NCBI RefSeq assembly: GCF_028309625.1
Contig: NZ_JAQMHR010000004.1
Coordinates: forward strand, 124,001 to 188,000
Reading direction: 5' to 3'
Origin: Trichococcus sp. K1Tr
Lineage (GTDB): Bacteria; Bacillota; Bacilli; Lactobacillales; Aerococcaceae
Length of the DNA: 64,000 nt
The notes beneath the pieces are model-generated. The model had not been told where the DNA came from. It did not search any database and worked only from the letters and a program-made list of their open reading frames with translations. The position numbers and the translations under genes are program-made. Shown in pieces: positions 16,190 through 25,642 of this stretch. Each line of letters opens with the position of its first letter. The stretch's first letter is position 1.

Positions 16190-17026
16190 ATGGATGAGGA
16201 TTTTTTTAAAGAAGAAATCTATTATAGAGATCTTTATTACACAACCAAAGGAAAAGAGGAGTGTGCCCCCAACCATAGTTTCGGACCAACTGTCCGGGAA
16301 TATTTTTTGATCCATATCATTATGAAGGGCAAGGGATACTTCGAGATTGGCAACAGCCGGTTCAACCTGAAAGAAGGCCAATTTTTCATCATCTATCCGA
16401 ACGTGATAACCTATTATCAAGCGGATGAAGAGGATCCTTGGGAATATTACTGGATCGGCATGCAAGGCGAGCAGTTGGAGGCCTTGCTGGAGGCCATCGG
16501 ATTCCGGGTTTCGCATCCGGTGGGGAATGTGAAAAATTTCGGCCAAGTAAAAGAGATGATGCAGGAAATCATGGCGGCCAATCCATTCGATATCTTGTCG
16601 CGGCTGCGGTTGCAAGGGCAATTGTACCTTCTGTTGAGCCTGTTGGGGCACGATCTGAACGGCACCGAAATCAAACAGATCGAGAAAATCAACAAAGGTG
16701 TCGAATATACAAAAAGGGCGCTTGAAATCATTAAAGACAGGTATCGGGATGTCGATTTTCAGATCGGTGACATCAGCCGGGAACTATCTTTGAACGATTC
16801 CTACTTGACTTCGGTTTTCCATAAAACGACAAACCGGACACCGCATGAATATTTGATCGAGTTCCGTATTTTCAAAAGCCGTGAATATCTGGAAACGACG
16901 GATCTCAGCATTGCCGAGATCGCCGAGAAGGTCGGCTACAAAAATCCTTTGAGCTTCACGCGCATCTTCAAAAGCAAGATGGAGATGTCTCCGAGGGCTT
17001 ATGTAAAGAAAGTCAAAACGAAATAG
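16190..17026 (+). CDS. msmR: AraC-family sugar regulator (MsmR-like)
   Basis: A 278-residue regulator. The N-terminal cupin sugar-sensing domain spans about residues 25-140 (REYFLIHIIMKGKGYFEIG, EGQFFIIYPN). The C-terminal double helix-turn-helix spans about residues 180-275 (ISRELSLNDSYLTSVFHKTT, IAEIAEKVGYKNPLSFTRIF). GAGGTGAT precedes the ATG at 16190; upstream in-frame starts are less well placed. It sits 325 bp upstream of the msmEFG-gtfA-aga genes in the same direction, as MsmR does in Streptococcus mutans, so it probably activates them with the oligosaccharide as inducer. Confidence 0.85.
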   Translation: MDEDFFKEEIYYRDLYYTTKGKEECAPNHSFGPTVREYFLIHIIMKGKGYFEIGNSRFNLKEGQFFIIYPNVITYYQADEEDPWEYYWIGMQGEQLEALLEAIGFRVSHPVGNVKNFGQVKEMMQEIMAANPFDILSRLRLQGQLYLLLSLLGHDLNGTEIKQIEKINKGVEYTKRALEIIKDRYRDVDFQIGDISRELSLNDSYLTSVFHKTTNRTPHEYLIEFRIFKSREYLETTDLSIAEIAEKVGYKNPLSFTRIFKSKMEMSPRAYVKKVKTK

Positions 17027-17077
17027 CGTACCAAGGCAATCTGGACGATAAAGATCGGCCACTTGGCACCGCTGCTA

Positions 17078-17107
17078 AGCCGGTTCCGGTCAGGTCCGGT
17101 TTTTTTG
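17078..17107 (+). terminator. Weak terminator after the AraC gene
   Basis: AAGCCGG pairs with CCGGTTT, followed by a T-run. The stem is short and contains a G-T pair. Confidence 0.5.
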
Positions 17108-17232
17108 CTTTAAGGGCAAGGCTTTGAGAGCATACATATCGATAATATAGAAATCAACAAAAAAGCATGTTTTTGTATGGGTGAATATCTATCGGACGCA
17201 TCTTATATTTGGTATTATAAGGACATCAAAAC

Positions 17233-17248
17233 AAGTAAACGTTTACAA
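17233..17248. promoter_or_regulatory. cre site or operator upstream of msmE
   Basis: AAGTAAACGTTTACAA matches the CcpA consensus TGNAARCGNWWWCA at all but one position and is fully symmetric over GTAAACGTTTAC. It lies about 105 bp before msmE. The AraC regulator may also bind here. No clear -35/-10 pair could be fixed in this gap. Confidence 0.65.
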
Positions 17249-17351
17249 AACGATTGTTTTTGAACAGTTCAGGCGCAATTTTTCTAGGGTCCAATAGTTT
17301 CTTTGTTTTAAAATATACAATTTTATAGATAAACGAAAAGGTGGAGAAGAG

Positions 17352-18626
17352 ATGTTAAAGAATTGGAAGAAAGTATCATTGGCTACAGTATTGTTATCAG
17401 GACTTGTTTTAGGTGCGTGCGGAAACGGTTCCGAAGAGGGAAGCGATTCTGGTGATGTGACCATCACTTACGGTATCTGGGATAAAATCCAACAACCGGG
17501 CATGGAAGCGATAGCGGAAGCTTTCGAAGCGGAAAATCCGGGCATAGACGTAAATGTTGAAGTGACACCTTGGGATCAATATTGGACCAAATTGGAAGCC
17601 GGCGCACAAGGCGGCAGCATGCCGGATGTCTTCTGGATGCATTCCAATGAGATCGCGAAATACACGACTGGCGGCGTCCTGATGGATTTGTCGGAAACCT
17701 ACGCAAACAGCGAATTGACTTCGTTGGATCATTTCCCGGAAGAATTGGTCGACCTGTATTCTGCTGACGATGCGCTCTACGGTATCCCGAAAGATTACGA
17801 CACGATCGCGCTCTGGTACAACAAAACGCTGTTCGACGCAGCGGGTGTTGCCTATCCGGATGAAACTTGGACTTGGGACACGATGTTGGCAGCCGCTCAA
17901 ACGTTGAACGATCCAGACAACGGCGTATACGGCATCTTGGCTCCTTTGAACAGACAAGAAGGCTACCACAACTTCATCTTCCAGAACGGCGGCTACGTAT
18001 TGTCCGATGACAAGACCGAATCCGGTTTCCGTTTGGACGAAACGATCGAAGCCGTGCAATGGTATGCGGATCTGAGCGTGAAACATGGCGTATCACCGAC
18101 CCAAAGCCAATTTGCTGAAAACACAAACTTGTCCTTCTTCCAATCAGGACGCGGCGCGATGGGCTTCTTCGGCTCTTGGATGACAGGTGAGATGGCGAAC
18201 AATGACTATACGGCTGCCAATGCCGATGTAGCGCCATTACCGCAAGGAAAACAAGCGGGAACAATATTCAATGGCTTGGCGAACTCCGTTGCGGCTTCAA
18301 CTGAAAATGAAGAAGCAGCCTTGAAATTCGTCGAATTCCTGGGAACAGAGGAAGCGATGCGTCTGCAAGGCGAGAACGGCGCGGCTATCCCTGCTTATGA
18401 AGGAACAGAAGAGACATTCGTAAAAGCGTACAGCCAATTCAATATGCAGGTCTATGTGGACCAAATGGAAAATGCATACATCAAGCCTTACTCAGCAGAA
18501 ACAGCTCGTTGGGAAGATGTCGAAAACAATGCTTTGATGCCTGTATTTGACGGTACAGCGACTGTTAAAGATGTGGCTGCAGACATCGTCGCTGGTGTTG
18601 AAGAAGTCTTGGCTAACGAAAAATAA
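17352..18626 (+). CDS. msmE: Sugar ABC transporter substrate-binding lipoprotein
   Basis: A 424-residue family 1 solute-binding protein anchored by a lipoprotein signal (SLATVLLSGLVLGACG, lipobox LGAC, Cys about residue 23). After an acidic linker, the binding fold starts with VTITYGIWDKIQQPG and carries the family pattern ENPGIDVNVEVTPWDQYWTK, MPDVFWMHSNEI and ALWYNKTLFDAAG. The neighbours (two permeases, sucrose phosphorylase, alpha-galactosidase) indicate raffinose, melibiose or related alpha-galactosides as ligand. That is inference from context. A stem-loop separates it from the permease genes, which would allow higher msmE expression. Confidence 0.9.
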   Translation: MLKNWKKVSLATVLLSGLVLGACGNGSEEGSDSGDVTITYGIWDKIQQPGMEAIAEAFEAENPGIDVNVEVTPWDQYWTKLEAGAQGGSMPDVFWMHSNEIAKYTTGGVLMDLSETYANSELTSLDHFPEELVDLYSADDALYGIPKDYDTIALWYNKTLFDAAGVAYPDETWTWDTMLAAAQTLNDPDNGVYGILAPLNRQEGYHNFIFQNGGYVLSDDKTESGFRLDETIEAVQWYADLSVKHGVSPTQSQFAENTNLSFFQSGRGAMGFFGSWMTGEMANNDYTAANADVAPLPQGKQAGTIFNGLANSVAASTENEEAALKFVEFLGTEEAMRLQGENGAAIPAYEGTEETFVKAYSQFNMQVYVDQMENAYIKPYSAETARWEDVENNALMPVFDGTATVKDVAADIVAGVEEVLANEK

Positions 18627-18634
18627 TAAAATAG

Positions 18635-18670
18635 AAGGCCGCTTATGGGGAACACTCCCATAAGTGGCTT
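18635..18670 (+). terminator. Intra-operon stem-loop after msmE
   Basis: GCCGCTTATGGG pairs with CCCATAAGTGGC around a 7-nt loop. The T-run is poor (TTTC), so it is probably a partial terminator or 3'-end stabiliser rather than an operon end. Confidence 0.7.
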
Positions 18671-18694
18671 TCAATATATATAGAGGTGAAAGTG

Positions 18695-19633
18695 ATGAAA
18701 TCGGATATAGCAATCCCTAAAGAAAAAACGCTCCGCACCGTGACCGCAAAGGAACGCAAAAGAAAAATGGCACTGTGGGGCTGGTTTTTTATCGCTCCAA
18801 CATTTATCGGGCTTTTGATCCTGAACGTCATTCCGTTGTTCCAGTCACTTTACATGAGTTTCCAGAATGTGAGTACATTCGGCACCTCGACTTTTGTCGG
18901 GATGGACAACTACCTGCAGATGCTGCAAGATCCTGAATTCTGGCAATCATTGAAAAATACCTTCTTCTACGCCGCCATCCAAGTGCCCATCACGATGATC
19001 CTGTCGCTGTTCTTTGCGGTATTGATGAACACGAAGATAAAAGCGGTCGGACTGTACCGTACCATCTTCTTCCTGCCGATGATCGCCGCTCCGGCAGCCG
19101 TGGCCATGGTTTGGCGCTGGTTGTTCAATTCGGAATACGGCTTGCTGAATGCGGTGCTGGATAAACTCGGTTATTCCGGGAACATCTTATGGATCACCGA
19201 TCCGGAAGTGGCGATCTGGTCCATCATCATCGTCGGAATCTGGACGAATGTCGGCTACAACATGATCCTGCTCTTAGCGGGTCTGAAGGAAATACCCAAA
19301 GAATATTATGAAGCGGCCGTCGTCGATGGCGCCGGACCTTTGAAACAATTCTTCGCGATCACGTTACCGTTGCTTTCGCCGCAACTGTTTTTCGTTTCCG
19401 TAACGAGTGTCATCAGTGCCCTGCAGGTGTTCGATGTCATCTTCATGATGTTCGACCGCACCAACCTGGCGCTAAAGAGTACGCAATCGCTCGTGTACAT
19501 GTTCTTCAATGAATCATTCGTGCTCAATGACAAAGGCTACGGCTCGGCTGTCGCCATCTCATTGGTTCTTATCATCATGGCGATCACCGGCATTCAGCTG
19601 TTGGCGCAGAAAAAATGGGTCACCTACGATTAG
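18695..19633 (+). CDS. msmF: Sugar ABC transporter permease 1
   Basis: A 312-residue MalF-type permease with six predicted helices. The ATG at 18695 is chosen because GAGG lies 8 bases upstream; an in-frame GTG 9 bases earlier overlaps that site. The EAA loop, which docks the ATPase, reads YYEAAVVDGAGPLKQFFAITLPLL (split here as YYEAAVVDGAG and KQFFAITLPLL). The neighbouring msmG follows after 12 bp. No ATPase gene lies in this operon; the multi-sugar ATPase at 27548 is the likely partner. Confidence 0.9.
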   Translation: MKSDIAIPKEKTLRTVTAKERKRKMALWGWFFIAPTFIGLLILNVIPLFQSLYMSFQNVSTFGTSTFVGMDNYLQMLQDPEFWQSLKNTFFYAAIQVPITMILSLFFAVLMNTKIKAVGLYRTIFFLPMIAAPAAVAMVWRWLFNSEYGLLNAVLDKLGYSGNILWITDPEVAIWSIIIVGIWTNVGYNMILLLAGLKEIPKEYYEAAVVDGAGPLKQFFAITLPLLSPQLFFVSVTSVISALQVFDVIFMMFDRTNLALKSTQSLVYMFFNESFVLNDKGYGSAVAISLVLIIMAITGIQLLAQKKWVTYD

Positions 19634-19645
19634 GAGTGAATAAAT

Positions 19646-20470
19646 ATGAAGATAAAAATGAATAAAACGACAGCACTGATCCACATCGTGCTGATCATCG
19701 GCTCCTTGCTGATGGTCGTGCCGTTCTTATGGATGGTCCTGACTTCAGGGAAAACAATCAGCGAATCCACACAAATACCGCCGCAAATTTTCCCGGGAGT
19801 GTTTCAAGTCGAGAACTATCGGGCGGTATGGGATTCCTTGCCATTCGTCAGTTTCTATATCAATACAGGATTGATGATTGCCCTCAGGGTATTGACCTCG
19901 ACGCTCTTCAGCGCCATGGCAGCCTTTGCAGTTGCGAAACTGTCCTTCCCAGGAAAGAATCTGTTTTTCGCCATCGTGCTGACACAGATGATGATCCCTT
20001 CGCAGATTTATCTGACACCGCAATATTTGTTGGTTCAGAACCTGGGGCTGCTGAACACAATCTCCGCTTTGGTCATCCCAGGCATCGTCTCCGCTTTCGG
20101 AACTTTCCTGCTGCGCCAATTTTTCATAAAATTGCCTGATGAACTGATGGAAGCCGCAACGATTGATGGTGCGACGACCTGGCAAGTATTCTACCGCATC
20201 TATATGCCGTTGGCGCGTTCCGGCTTGGTGGCCTTGGGGATCTTCACGTCGCTCTTTGCCTTCAAAGACTTGATGTGGCCGTTGGTCGTCAACATGTCCC
20301 AGGATAAAATGACGCTGTCGGCTGGATTGGCCAGCCTGCAAGGGCAATTCACGACCAATTATCCGCAGCTGATGGCCGGTTCGGTCATCGCGATCATCCC
20401 GATGATCATCCTTTACATCATATTCCAAAAACAATTCATCGAAGGCATCGCCACAACCGGCGGAAAGTAA
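19646..20470 (+). CDS. msmG: Sugar ABC transporter permease 2
   Basis: A 274-residue MalG-type permease with six helices and the EAA loop EAATIDGATTWQVFYRIYMP. TAGGAGTG precedes the ATG. It forms the channel with MsmF. A 110-bp imperfect palindrome lies between its stop and gtfA, so transport and catabolic parts of the operon may be expressed at different levels. Confidence 0.92.
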   Translation: MKIKMNKTTALIHIVLIIGSLLMVVPFLWMVLTSGKTISESTQIPPQIFPGVFQVENYRAVWDSLPFVSFYINTGLMIALRVLTSTLFSAMAAFAVAKLSFPGKNLFFAIVLTQMMIPSQIYLTPQYLLVQNLGLLNTISALVIPGIVSAFGTFLLRQFFIKLPDELMEAATIDGATTWQVFYRIYMPLARSGLVALGIFTSLFAFKDLMWPLVVNMSQDKMTLSAGLASLQGQFTTNYPQLMAGSVIAIIPMIILYIIFQKQFIEGIATTGGK

Positions 20471-20478
20471 GGAAAAGA

Positions 20479-20588
20479 GGACCAAGCCCGCTCTGCCTCG
20501 AAAGAAATTTAGGAAATCTGGCCCTGAATGAGCATCGCAGAGCGCAATGGGTCAGATTTGTCTAATTTCCGAGAGGCAGGCTTGGTCC
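20479..20588. repeat. 110-bp imperfect palindrome between msmG and gtfA
   Basis: The ends GGACCAAGCC and GGCTTGGTCC pair exactly. Inside, TGCCTC pairs with GAGGCA, AAATTTAG with CTAATTT, and AAATCTG with CAGATTT, with a roughly 24-base loop. There is no T-run. It is larger than a normal terminator and could be an mRNA processing element or a small non-coding insertion. Confidence 0.75.
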
Positions 20589-20647
20589 GCTAGACATCAC
20601 CAATAAAAGACGCAATTTAATGATATTCGAAAAAGAGGTAACCGAAA

Positions 20648-22087
20648 ATGAAAATCAAAAACGAAGCGATGCTGATCACTTATCCGGACAGTCTGGGCAA
20701 TAACCTGAAGGATCTGGAATACGTGCTGGACACCCATCTGAAAGGGGTCGTCGGGGGCGTGCATATCCTGCCGTTCTTCCCATCATCCGGCGACCGCGGC
20801 TTTTCGCCGATGGACTACACCAAAGTGGATGAGCAATTCGGCGGCTGGGATGACATCAAACGCATCAGCGAAAAATACTACATGATGTACGAGTTCATGC
20901 TGAACCACATTTCCGCACAATCACCCTATTACCTGGACTTTCTGGAGAAAAAAGAAGAGTCTCCCTACAAGGACTTCTTCATCCGCTACAACGACTATTG
21001 GCCGGAGAACCGTCCGACTGAAGCGGACATCGATCTGATCTATAAACGCAAACCTAAAGCGCCTTTCGTGGACGCCCATTTCAAGGACGGCACGACGGAA
21101 AAAGTCTGGTGCACGTTCTCGGAAGAGCAGATTGATCTGAACGTGAAGACCGAAGCGACGCGCCAATTCATCAAGGATACCTTGAGTTTTCTGGCGGACA
21201 AAGGGGCTTCGATCATCCGCTTGGACGCGTTCGCCTATGCCATCAAGGAATTGGATACGAACTGCTTCTTCGTGGAACCCGAAATCTGGGAGATGCTGGA
21301 ATACGCAGTGGAAATCCTGAAACCTTATGACGTGACGGTACTTCCCGAAATCCATGAGCACTACACGATCCAACAAAAAATCGCGGATAAAGGCTTTCCG
21401 GTCTATGATTTCGCCTTGCCGATGCTCGTGCTGCACGCACTTTACAGCGGCAAAGCTGAGAAGCTGCTGCACTGGTTGGAAATCTGCCCGCGCAACCAGT
21501 TCACGACCTTGGACACGCATGACGGCATCGGTGTCGTCGATGTGAAGGATCTGCTTACCCAGGAAGAAGTGGACTTCGCGGTTGAAGCCCTTTACGAAAA
21601 GGGCGCCAACCTGAAACGGATCTACAGCTCGGAAGCCTACAACAACTTGGACATCTACCAGATCAACTGCACGTACTATTCGGCTTTGGGCAACAACGAT
21701 GCCGCCTATCTATTGGCGCGGGCGATCCAGTGCTTCACTCCGGGGATTCCGCAGATCTATTACGTAGGCTTGCTGGCCGGCGAAAACGATCTGGAACTGC
21801 TGGAGAACAGTAAGGAAGGCCGCAACATCAACAGGCACTACTACAGCCTTGATGAAATCGGGCAGGAAATCGAGCGGCCGGTCGTAAAAGACCTCTTCCA
21901 TTTGCTGACTTTCCGCAACACGGCCAAAGCTTTTGACGGAAATTTAGAGATAACCAAGATAAACGACGGCGCCTTCACTTTAACGTGGGCCCTTGGCGAA
22001 GAGGCGGCCAGCCTGACGGTCGACCTGCCTACAAATACATTCTCGATCCTTCACCGGACTGCAGCAGGGGAAAAACAAATATTTTAG
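20648..22087 (+). CDS. gtfA: Sucrose phosphorylase
   Basis: A 479-residue GH13 subfamily 18 enzyme, typical length for sucrose phosphorylase: sucrose + phosphate to alpha-glucose-1-phosphate + fructose, in the cytosol. The nucleophile Asp is in IIRLDAFAYA, the acid/base Glu in VLPEIHEHY, and the third carboxylate in LDTHDGIG. The beta-strand motif HILPFFPSSGDRGFSP is also characteristic. AAAGAGG precedes the ATG. With the alpha-galactosidase next door, raffinose would be split to galactose and sucrose, then sucrose phosphorolysed. A related subfamily member acting on sucrose-6-phosphate or glucosylglycerate cannot be fully excluded. Confidence 0.9.
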   Translation: MKIKNEAMLITYPDSLGNNLKDLEYVLDTHLKGVVGGVHILPFFPSSGDRGFSPMDYTKVDEQFGGWDDIKRISEKYYMMYEFMLNHISAQSPYYLDFLEKKEESPYKDFFIRYNDYWPENRPTEADIDLIYKRKPKAPFVDAHFKDGTTEKVWCTFSEEQIDLNVKTEATRQFIKDTLSFLADKGASIIRLDAFAYAIKELDTNCFFVEPEIWEMLEYAVEILKPYDVTVLPEIHEHYTIQQKIADKGFPVYDFALPMLVLHALYSGKAEKLLHWLEICPRNQFTTLDTHDGIGVVDVKDLLTQEEVDFAVEALYEKGANLKRIYSSEAYNNLDIYQINCTYYSALGNNDAAYLLARAIQCFTPGIPQIYYVGLLAGENDLELLENSKEGRNINRHYYSLDEIGQEIERPVVKDLFHLLTFRNTAKAFDGNLEITKINDGAFTLTWALGEEAASLTVDLPTNTFSILHRTAAGEKQIF

Positions 22088-22118
22088 CCAAAATGAATAG
22101 AGCCAAGGAGTGATGACT

Positions 22119-24320
22119 GTGACGATAACATTTGATGAAAAAAAGAAATACTTCCACCTGCAGAACGAATCAGTGAGCTATGTGATTGCACTGGAAGAAG
22201 AAAAATACGTTTCCCATCAGTATTGGGGAAAGAAACTCAACAGTTTTTCCCAAGTGGCTGACTATCCGCGCCAAGACAATGCCTTTGCACCAAATCCATC
22301 CGAGGTGCCCGGCCGCGTGTTTTCGTTGGCGACCTTGCCGCAGGAATTCCCGGGCAACGGCAGCGGCGATTTCCGCGAATCGGCCTTCGAATGCCTGTAC
22401 CCCGATCAAACGACCGTCAGCCTGTTGACTTACAAGAGCCATGAAATAGTGGCGGGCAAGCAGCCGCTGCATGGCTTGCCGCAGACGTACGAAACGAAGG
22501 AAGAACCGGCGGAAACGTTGTTGCTGACCTTGGAGGATACCGTCACGAAGGTGGAGGTCGTATTGAGCTACACCTTGTTCAAGGACTATCCGGTGCTGAC
22601 GCGCTCGGCCAGTTTCCGCAACAACGGGGCTGCGGATATCCATCTGAACAAAGCTTTGAGCATGTCCATCGATTTCCCGGATGACGCTTTCGATATGATC
22701 CAATTACCGGGTGCCTGGGGAAGGGAACGCCAAATCGTGCGCACGCCGCTTGTCCGCGGCATCCATACGCTCGACAGCAAGCGCGGGACCACGAGCCATG
22801 CTTACCAGCCGTTCGTGGCTTTAGCCGAGAAAACGGCGACGGAAGACCAGGGAGCGGTTTACGGATTCCATTTCGTCTACAGCGGCGAATTCAGGGCCAA
22901 TGTCGAAGTCGACACCTATTCGCAAACGCGCGTCCAGATGGGCATCAATCCGGTCCATTTCCAATGGCGTTTGCCTGTCGGAGAGACGTTCCAAACGCCG
23001 GAAGTCGTGCTGGCTTACAGCGAAAACGGCCTGAACGGCTTGTCGCAAACGCTGCATCCGTTCTACCAGAAGCATCTCGTGCGGGGCGAGCATCAATTTT
23101 CGGAACGGCCGGTCCTCATCAACAACTGGGAAGGCACCTACTTCGATTTCACAGCCGAGAAGATCGAGGCGATGGCCGATGAAGCGGCCGCTTTGGGAGT
23201 CGAGCTGTTCGTGCTGGACGACGGTTGGTTCGGCAAGCGGGATGACGACTATTCCTCGCTGGGGGATTGGCATGTTCACACCGCGAAATTGCCGGCTGGA
23301 TTGAAGCAACTCGCAGAGAACATCAAGTCGAAGGGCATGCTCTTCGGTCTGTGGTTCGAACCGGAAATGATCTCCGAGGACAGCGAGCTTTACCGCGCCC
23401 ATCCGGATTGGTGCATCCACACGCCCGGCAGGGAAAAATCACTGGGCCGCAGCCAATACGTGGTCGATTTCAGCCGCAAGGAAGTCCGCGACAATATCCT
23501 GGCGCAGATGATGCTGATCCTGGATGAAGTGCCGATCGACTACATCAAATGGGACTACAACCGCAACATGACCGAAATCGGGACTGCTGCTCCAGGCGCT
23601 TTGCCGGGGGAAGTGCTGCACAAATACATGTTGGGCCTTTATGAGGTGATGGAAGCACTGGTGACGAAATATCCGCACATCCTCTTCGAAAGCTGCTCAG
23701 GCGGCGGCGGGCGTTACGACCCGGGTATCCTCTACTATATGCCGCAGACTTGGACAAGCGATAACACCGATGCGGTGGCCCGTCTGGAAATCCAGTACGG
23801 TACCAGCCTCGTCATGCCGATCTCGAGCATGGGTTCGCACGTATCCGCCATCCCGAATCACCAGGTGCACCGCATGACTTCGATGAAGATGCGCGGGGAT
23901 GTGGCGATGGCCGGCAATCTGGGCTACGAACTGGACGTCACGACGCTTTCCGAAGCAGAGAAACAGGAAATGAAGGAGCAGATCAGCTTCTACAAGGAAC
24001 ACCGCGGACTTGTCCAATACGGTGTCTTCCACCGCATCCTCAGTCCTTTCGAAACGCAGAACGAGGCCGCTTGGATCTTCGTGAGTCCCGAGCAGGGCGA
24101 GGCGCTCTATTTCTACTACCGGGTTCTCGACCGGGCCAACCTGAAGAAGAAAAAAGTGCTGTTCAAAGGCTTGGACACTACTAAATTCTACACCGTCAGC
24201 GGGTATGAAGGGGCAATCGGCGGGGATGAGCTGATGAACCGAGGGCTTTATCTGAAGAATGCCCTGCAAGGGGATTACCAAAGCGTCTGTTTGGTGCTGA
24301 AGGAAACACAATCTGTATAA
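22119..24320 (+). CDS. aga: Alpha-galactosidase, GH36
   Basis: A 733-residue GH36 enzyme that removes terminal alpha-galactose from raffinose, melibiose and similar sugars. The N-terminal beta-sandwich covers about residues 1-320, the catalytic barrel about 330-640, and a C-terminal beta domain follows. The nucleophile Asp is in YIKWDYNRNMT; the acid/base Asp is in WTSDNTDAVARL. SCSGGGGRYDPG is the family signature. The GTG at 22119 lies 8 bases after AAGGAG and yields MTITFDEKKKYFHLQN, matching relatives; an ATG at 22113 is too close to the ribosome site. It has no signal peptide, so it acts inside the cell. It is the last gene of the msm operon. Confidence 0.93.
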   Translation: MTITFDEKKKYFHLQNESVSYVIALEEEKYVSHQYWGKKLNSFSQVADYPRQDNAFAPNPSEVPGRVFSLATLPQEFPGNGSGDFRESAFECLYPDQTTVSLLTYKSHEIVAGKQPLHGLPQTYETKEEPAETLLLTLEDTVTKVEVVLSYTLFKDYPVLTRSASFRNNGAADIHLNKALSMSIDFPDDAFDMIQLPGAWGRERQIVRTPLVRGIHTLDSKRGTTSHAYQPFVALAEKTATEDQGAVYGFHFVYSGEFRANVEVDTYSQTRVQMGINPVHFQWRLPVGETFQTPEVVLAYSENGLNGLSQTLHPFYQKHLVRGEHQFSERPVLINNWEGTYFDFTAEKIEAMADEAAALGVELFVLDDGWFGKRDDDYSSLGDWHVHTAKLPAGLKQLAENIKSKGMLFGLWFEPEMISEDSELYRAHPDWCIHTPGREKSLGRSQYVVDFSRKEVRDNILAQMMLILDEVPIDYIKWDYNRNMTEIGTAAPGALPGEVLHKYMLGLYEVMEALVTKYPHILFESCSGGGGRYDPGILYYMPQTWTSDNTDAVARLEIQYGTSLVMPISSMGSHVSAIPNHQVHRMTSMKMRGDVAMAGNLGYELDVTTLSEAEKQEMKEQISFYKEHRGLVQYGVFHRILSPFETQNEAAWIFVSPEQGEALYFYYRVLDRANLKKKKVLFKGLDTTKFYTVSGYEGAIGGDELMNRGLYLKNALQGDYQSVCLVLKETQSV

Positions 24321-24326
24321 AAAGCA

Positions 24327-24375
24327 AAAAAAAAGCAGAAGGCTGTCTCGAAAATGAGATAGCTTCTGTTTTTTT
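24327..24375. terminator. Bidirectional terminator after aga
   Basis: CAGAAGGCT pairs with AGCTTCTG, with the GTCTCG...GAGA word at the apex and A- and T-runs flanking both sides. Confidence 0.88.
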
Positions 24376-24376
24376 G

Positions 24377-25366
24377 TCAGTCCAAATATTCTTTTTCGAA
24401 AGTCTTCGTGCTGCGCACGGTGTCGAATTGGCGGACCAATCCTTCTATCTCTTCGCGGGAATCACGGAATTTAGGCGGCAAGGCCAATCGTTCGCCCAGT
24501 GTCTCGTAAGGCTCTTCATCATCGATGAATCCGGGGCCTTCCGTCGCAAATTCGAAGAGGATGCCCTGCGCGATATTGGCGTAGAGCGATTCGAAGTAGA
24601 AGCGGTCGACATAGCCGGAGATCGGGAAACGGTAAGCGCTCATATGTTCGATCCATTCTTCCAAATCTTTGCGGTCCTTCACGCGGAAAGCCATGTGGTG
24701 GACGCTGCCGAAACCTTGTTTGGATTGACCCATTGAAGCGTTGTGCTCCACAATCATGCGGCCGCCGTTTCCGCCGTCGCCCACTTCGAAGAGATGGACG
24801 TCGCCATCGGAAGCGGCATGGCGGAAGCCCAATACGGACTCCACTACTTGCTTGTAGAAATTGAAATCAGCGATGCGGACGAAAATCGGTCCCAACCCGC
24901 GGATGCCGAATTCATTCGGAACCGGGCCTTTTTGCCACGGGATTCCGGGAGCCACGCCGGCATCCGACTCATCGGAAACCAACTGGTAGAGCTGCTCGTC
25001 AAAATCCTGGAAGTCGAGCACCCGGCGGCCGAACTGCTCATAGATACCGGAATGCGTGACGTTGTATTTGTCGAAGCGTTTGATCCAGTAATCCAGCGCC
25101 TCATCTGAAGGGACGCGCAGACCGGTCTTGAAGATTTCGTTGGTCCCTCTGACGGCTTTCGGGATGCCCGGGAAGTCGAAGAAAGTCATGTCCGTTCCGG
25201 CGCTACCGCGGTCATCGGCGAAGAAAAGGTGATAAGTCTGGATGTCGTCCTGGTTGACGGTTTTTTTGACCAAGCGCATGCCTAAGATATTCGTGAAGAA
25301 GTCATAGTTCTTTTCGGCGCTGCTTGTGATGGCGGTGACGTGGTGGATTCCTCTTAGTGTGTTCAT
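24377..25366 (-). CDS. Ring-cleaving dioxygenase/glyoxalase-fold protein (MhqO-like)
   Basis: A 329-residue protein made of two vicinal-oxygen-chelate halves. The first opens with LRGIHHVTAITSSAEKNYDF, carrying the metal His of HHVT. The second carries SVHHMAFRVKDRKDLEEW. A late Glu (ILFEFATEGPGF) completes the metal triad. This is the MhqO/YfiE-like family linked in Bacillus to quinone and catechol stress. The start at 25366 follows GAGG; an upstream in-frame ATG lacks a site. No regulator of the MhqR type is adjacent. Confidence 0.85.
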   Translation of the reverse strand: MNTLRGIHHVTAITSSAEKNYDFFTNILGMRLVKKTVNQDDIQTYHLFFADDRGSAGTDMTFFDFPGIPKAVRGTNEIFKTGLRVPSDEALDYWIKRFDKYNVTHSGIYEQFGRRVLDFQDFDEQLYQLVSDESDAGVAPGIPWQKGPVPNEFGIRGLGPIFVRIADFNFYKQVVESVLGFRHAASDGDVHLFEVGDGGNGGRMIVEHNASMGQSKQGFGSVHHMAFRVKDRKDLEEWIEHMSAYRFPISGYVDRFYFESLYANIAQGILFEFATEGPGFIDDEEPYETLGERLALPPKFRDSREEIEGLVRQFDTVRSTKTFEKEYLD

Positions 25367-25572
25367 GGGTCGGTTCCTCATTTCATTGTGTATTCTGTTT
25401 CGTATATTCCTAATTCGAGATATATGTAGACAAAAAAAGAAATCAGCAATCAGCTAACTTAATGTCAGTATACCGGGGCCCGATTCAAGATGCAAGCATT
25501 TTGCCCCACCAAGAAGAAAGCGGCGCTCGGGAGGCGGGAGGCGTCACAAAAGGCAAATGTAGGAGAAGCGTG

Positions 25573-25578
25573 TATAAT
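25573..25578 (+). promoter_or_regulatory. Possible -10 of the amylase gene
   Basis: TATAAT stands 65 bp before the amylase ATG. No good -35 is found 16-18 bp upstream. The rest of the gap from 25382 shows no gene. Confidence 0.35.
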
Positions 25579-25642
25579 GAGAAGAGCGAAAAGCATTTTG
25601 TAGACTACAACAAATCTAGAATGAACGAAAGGCAGTGAGCGA

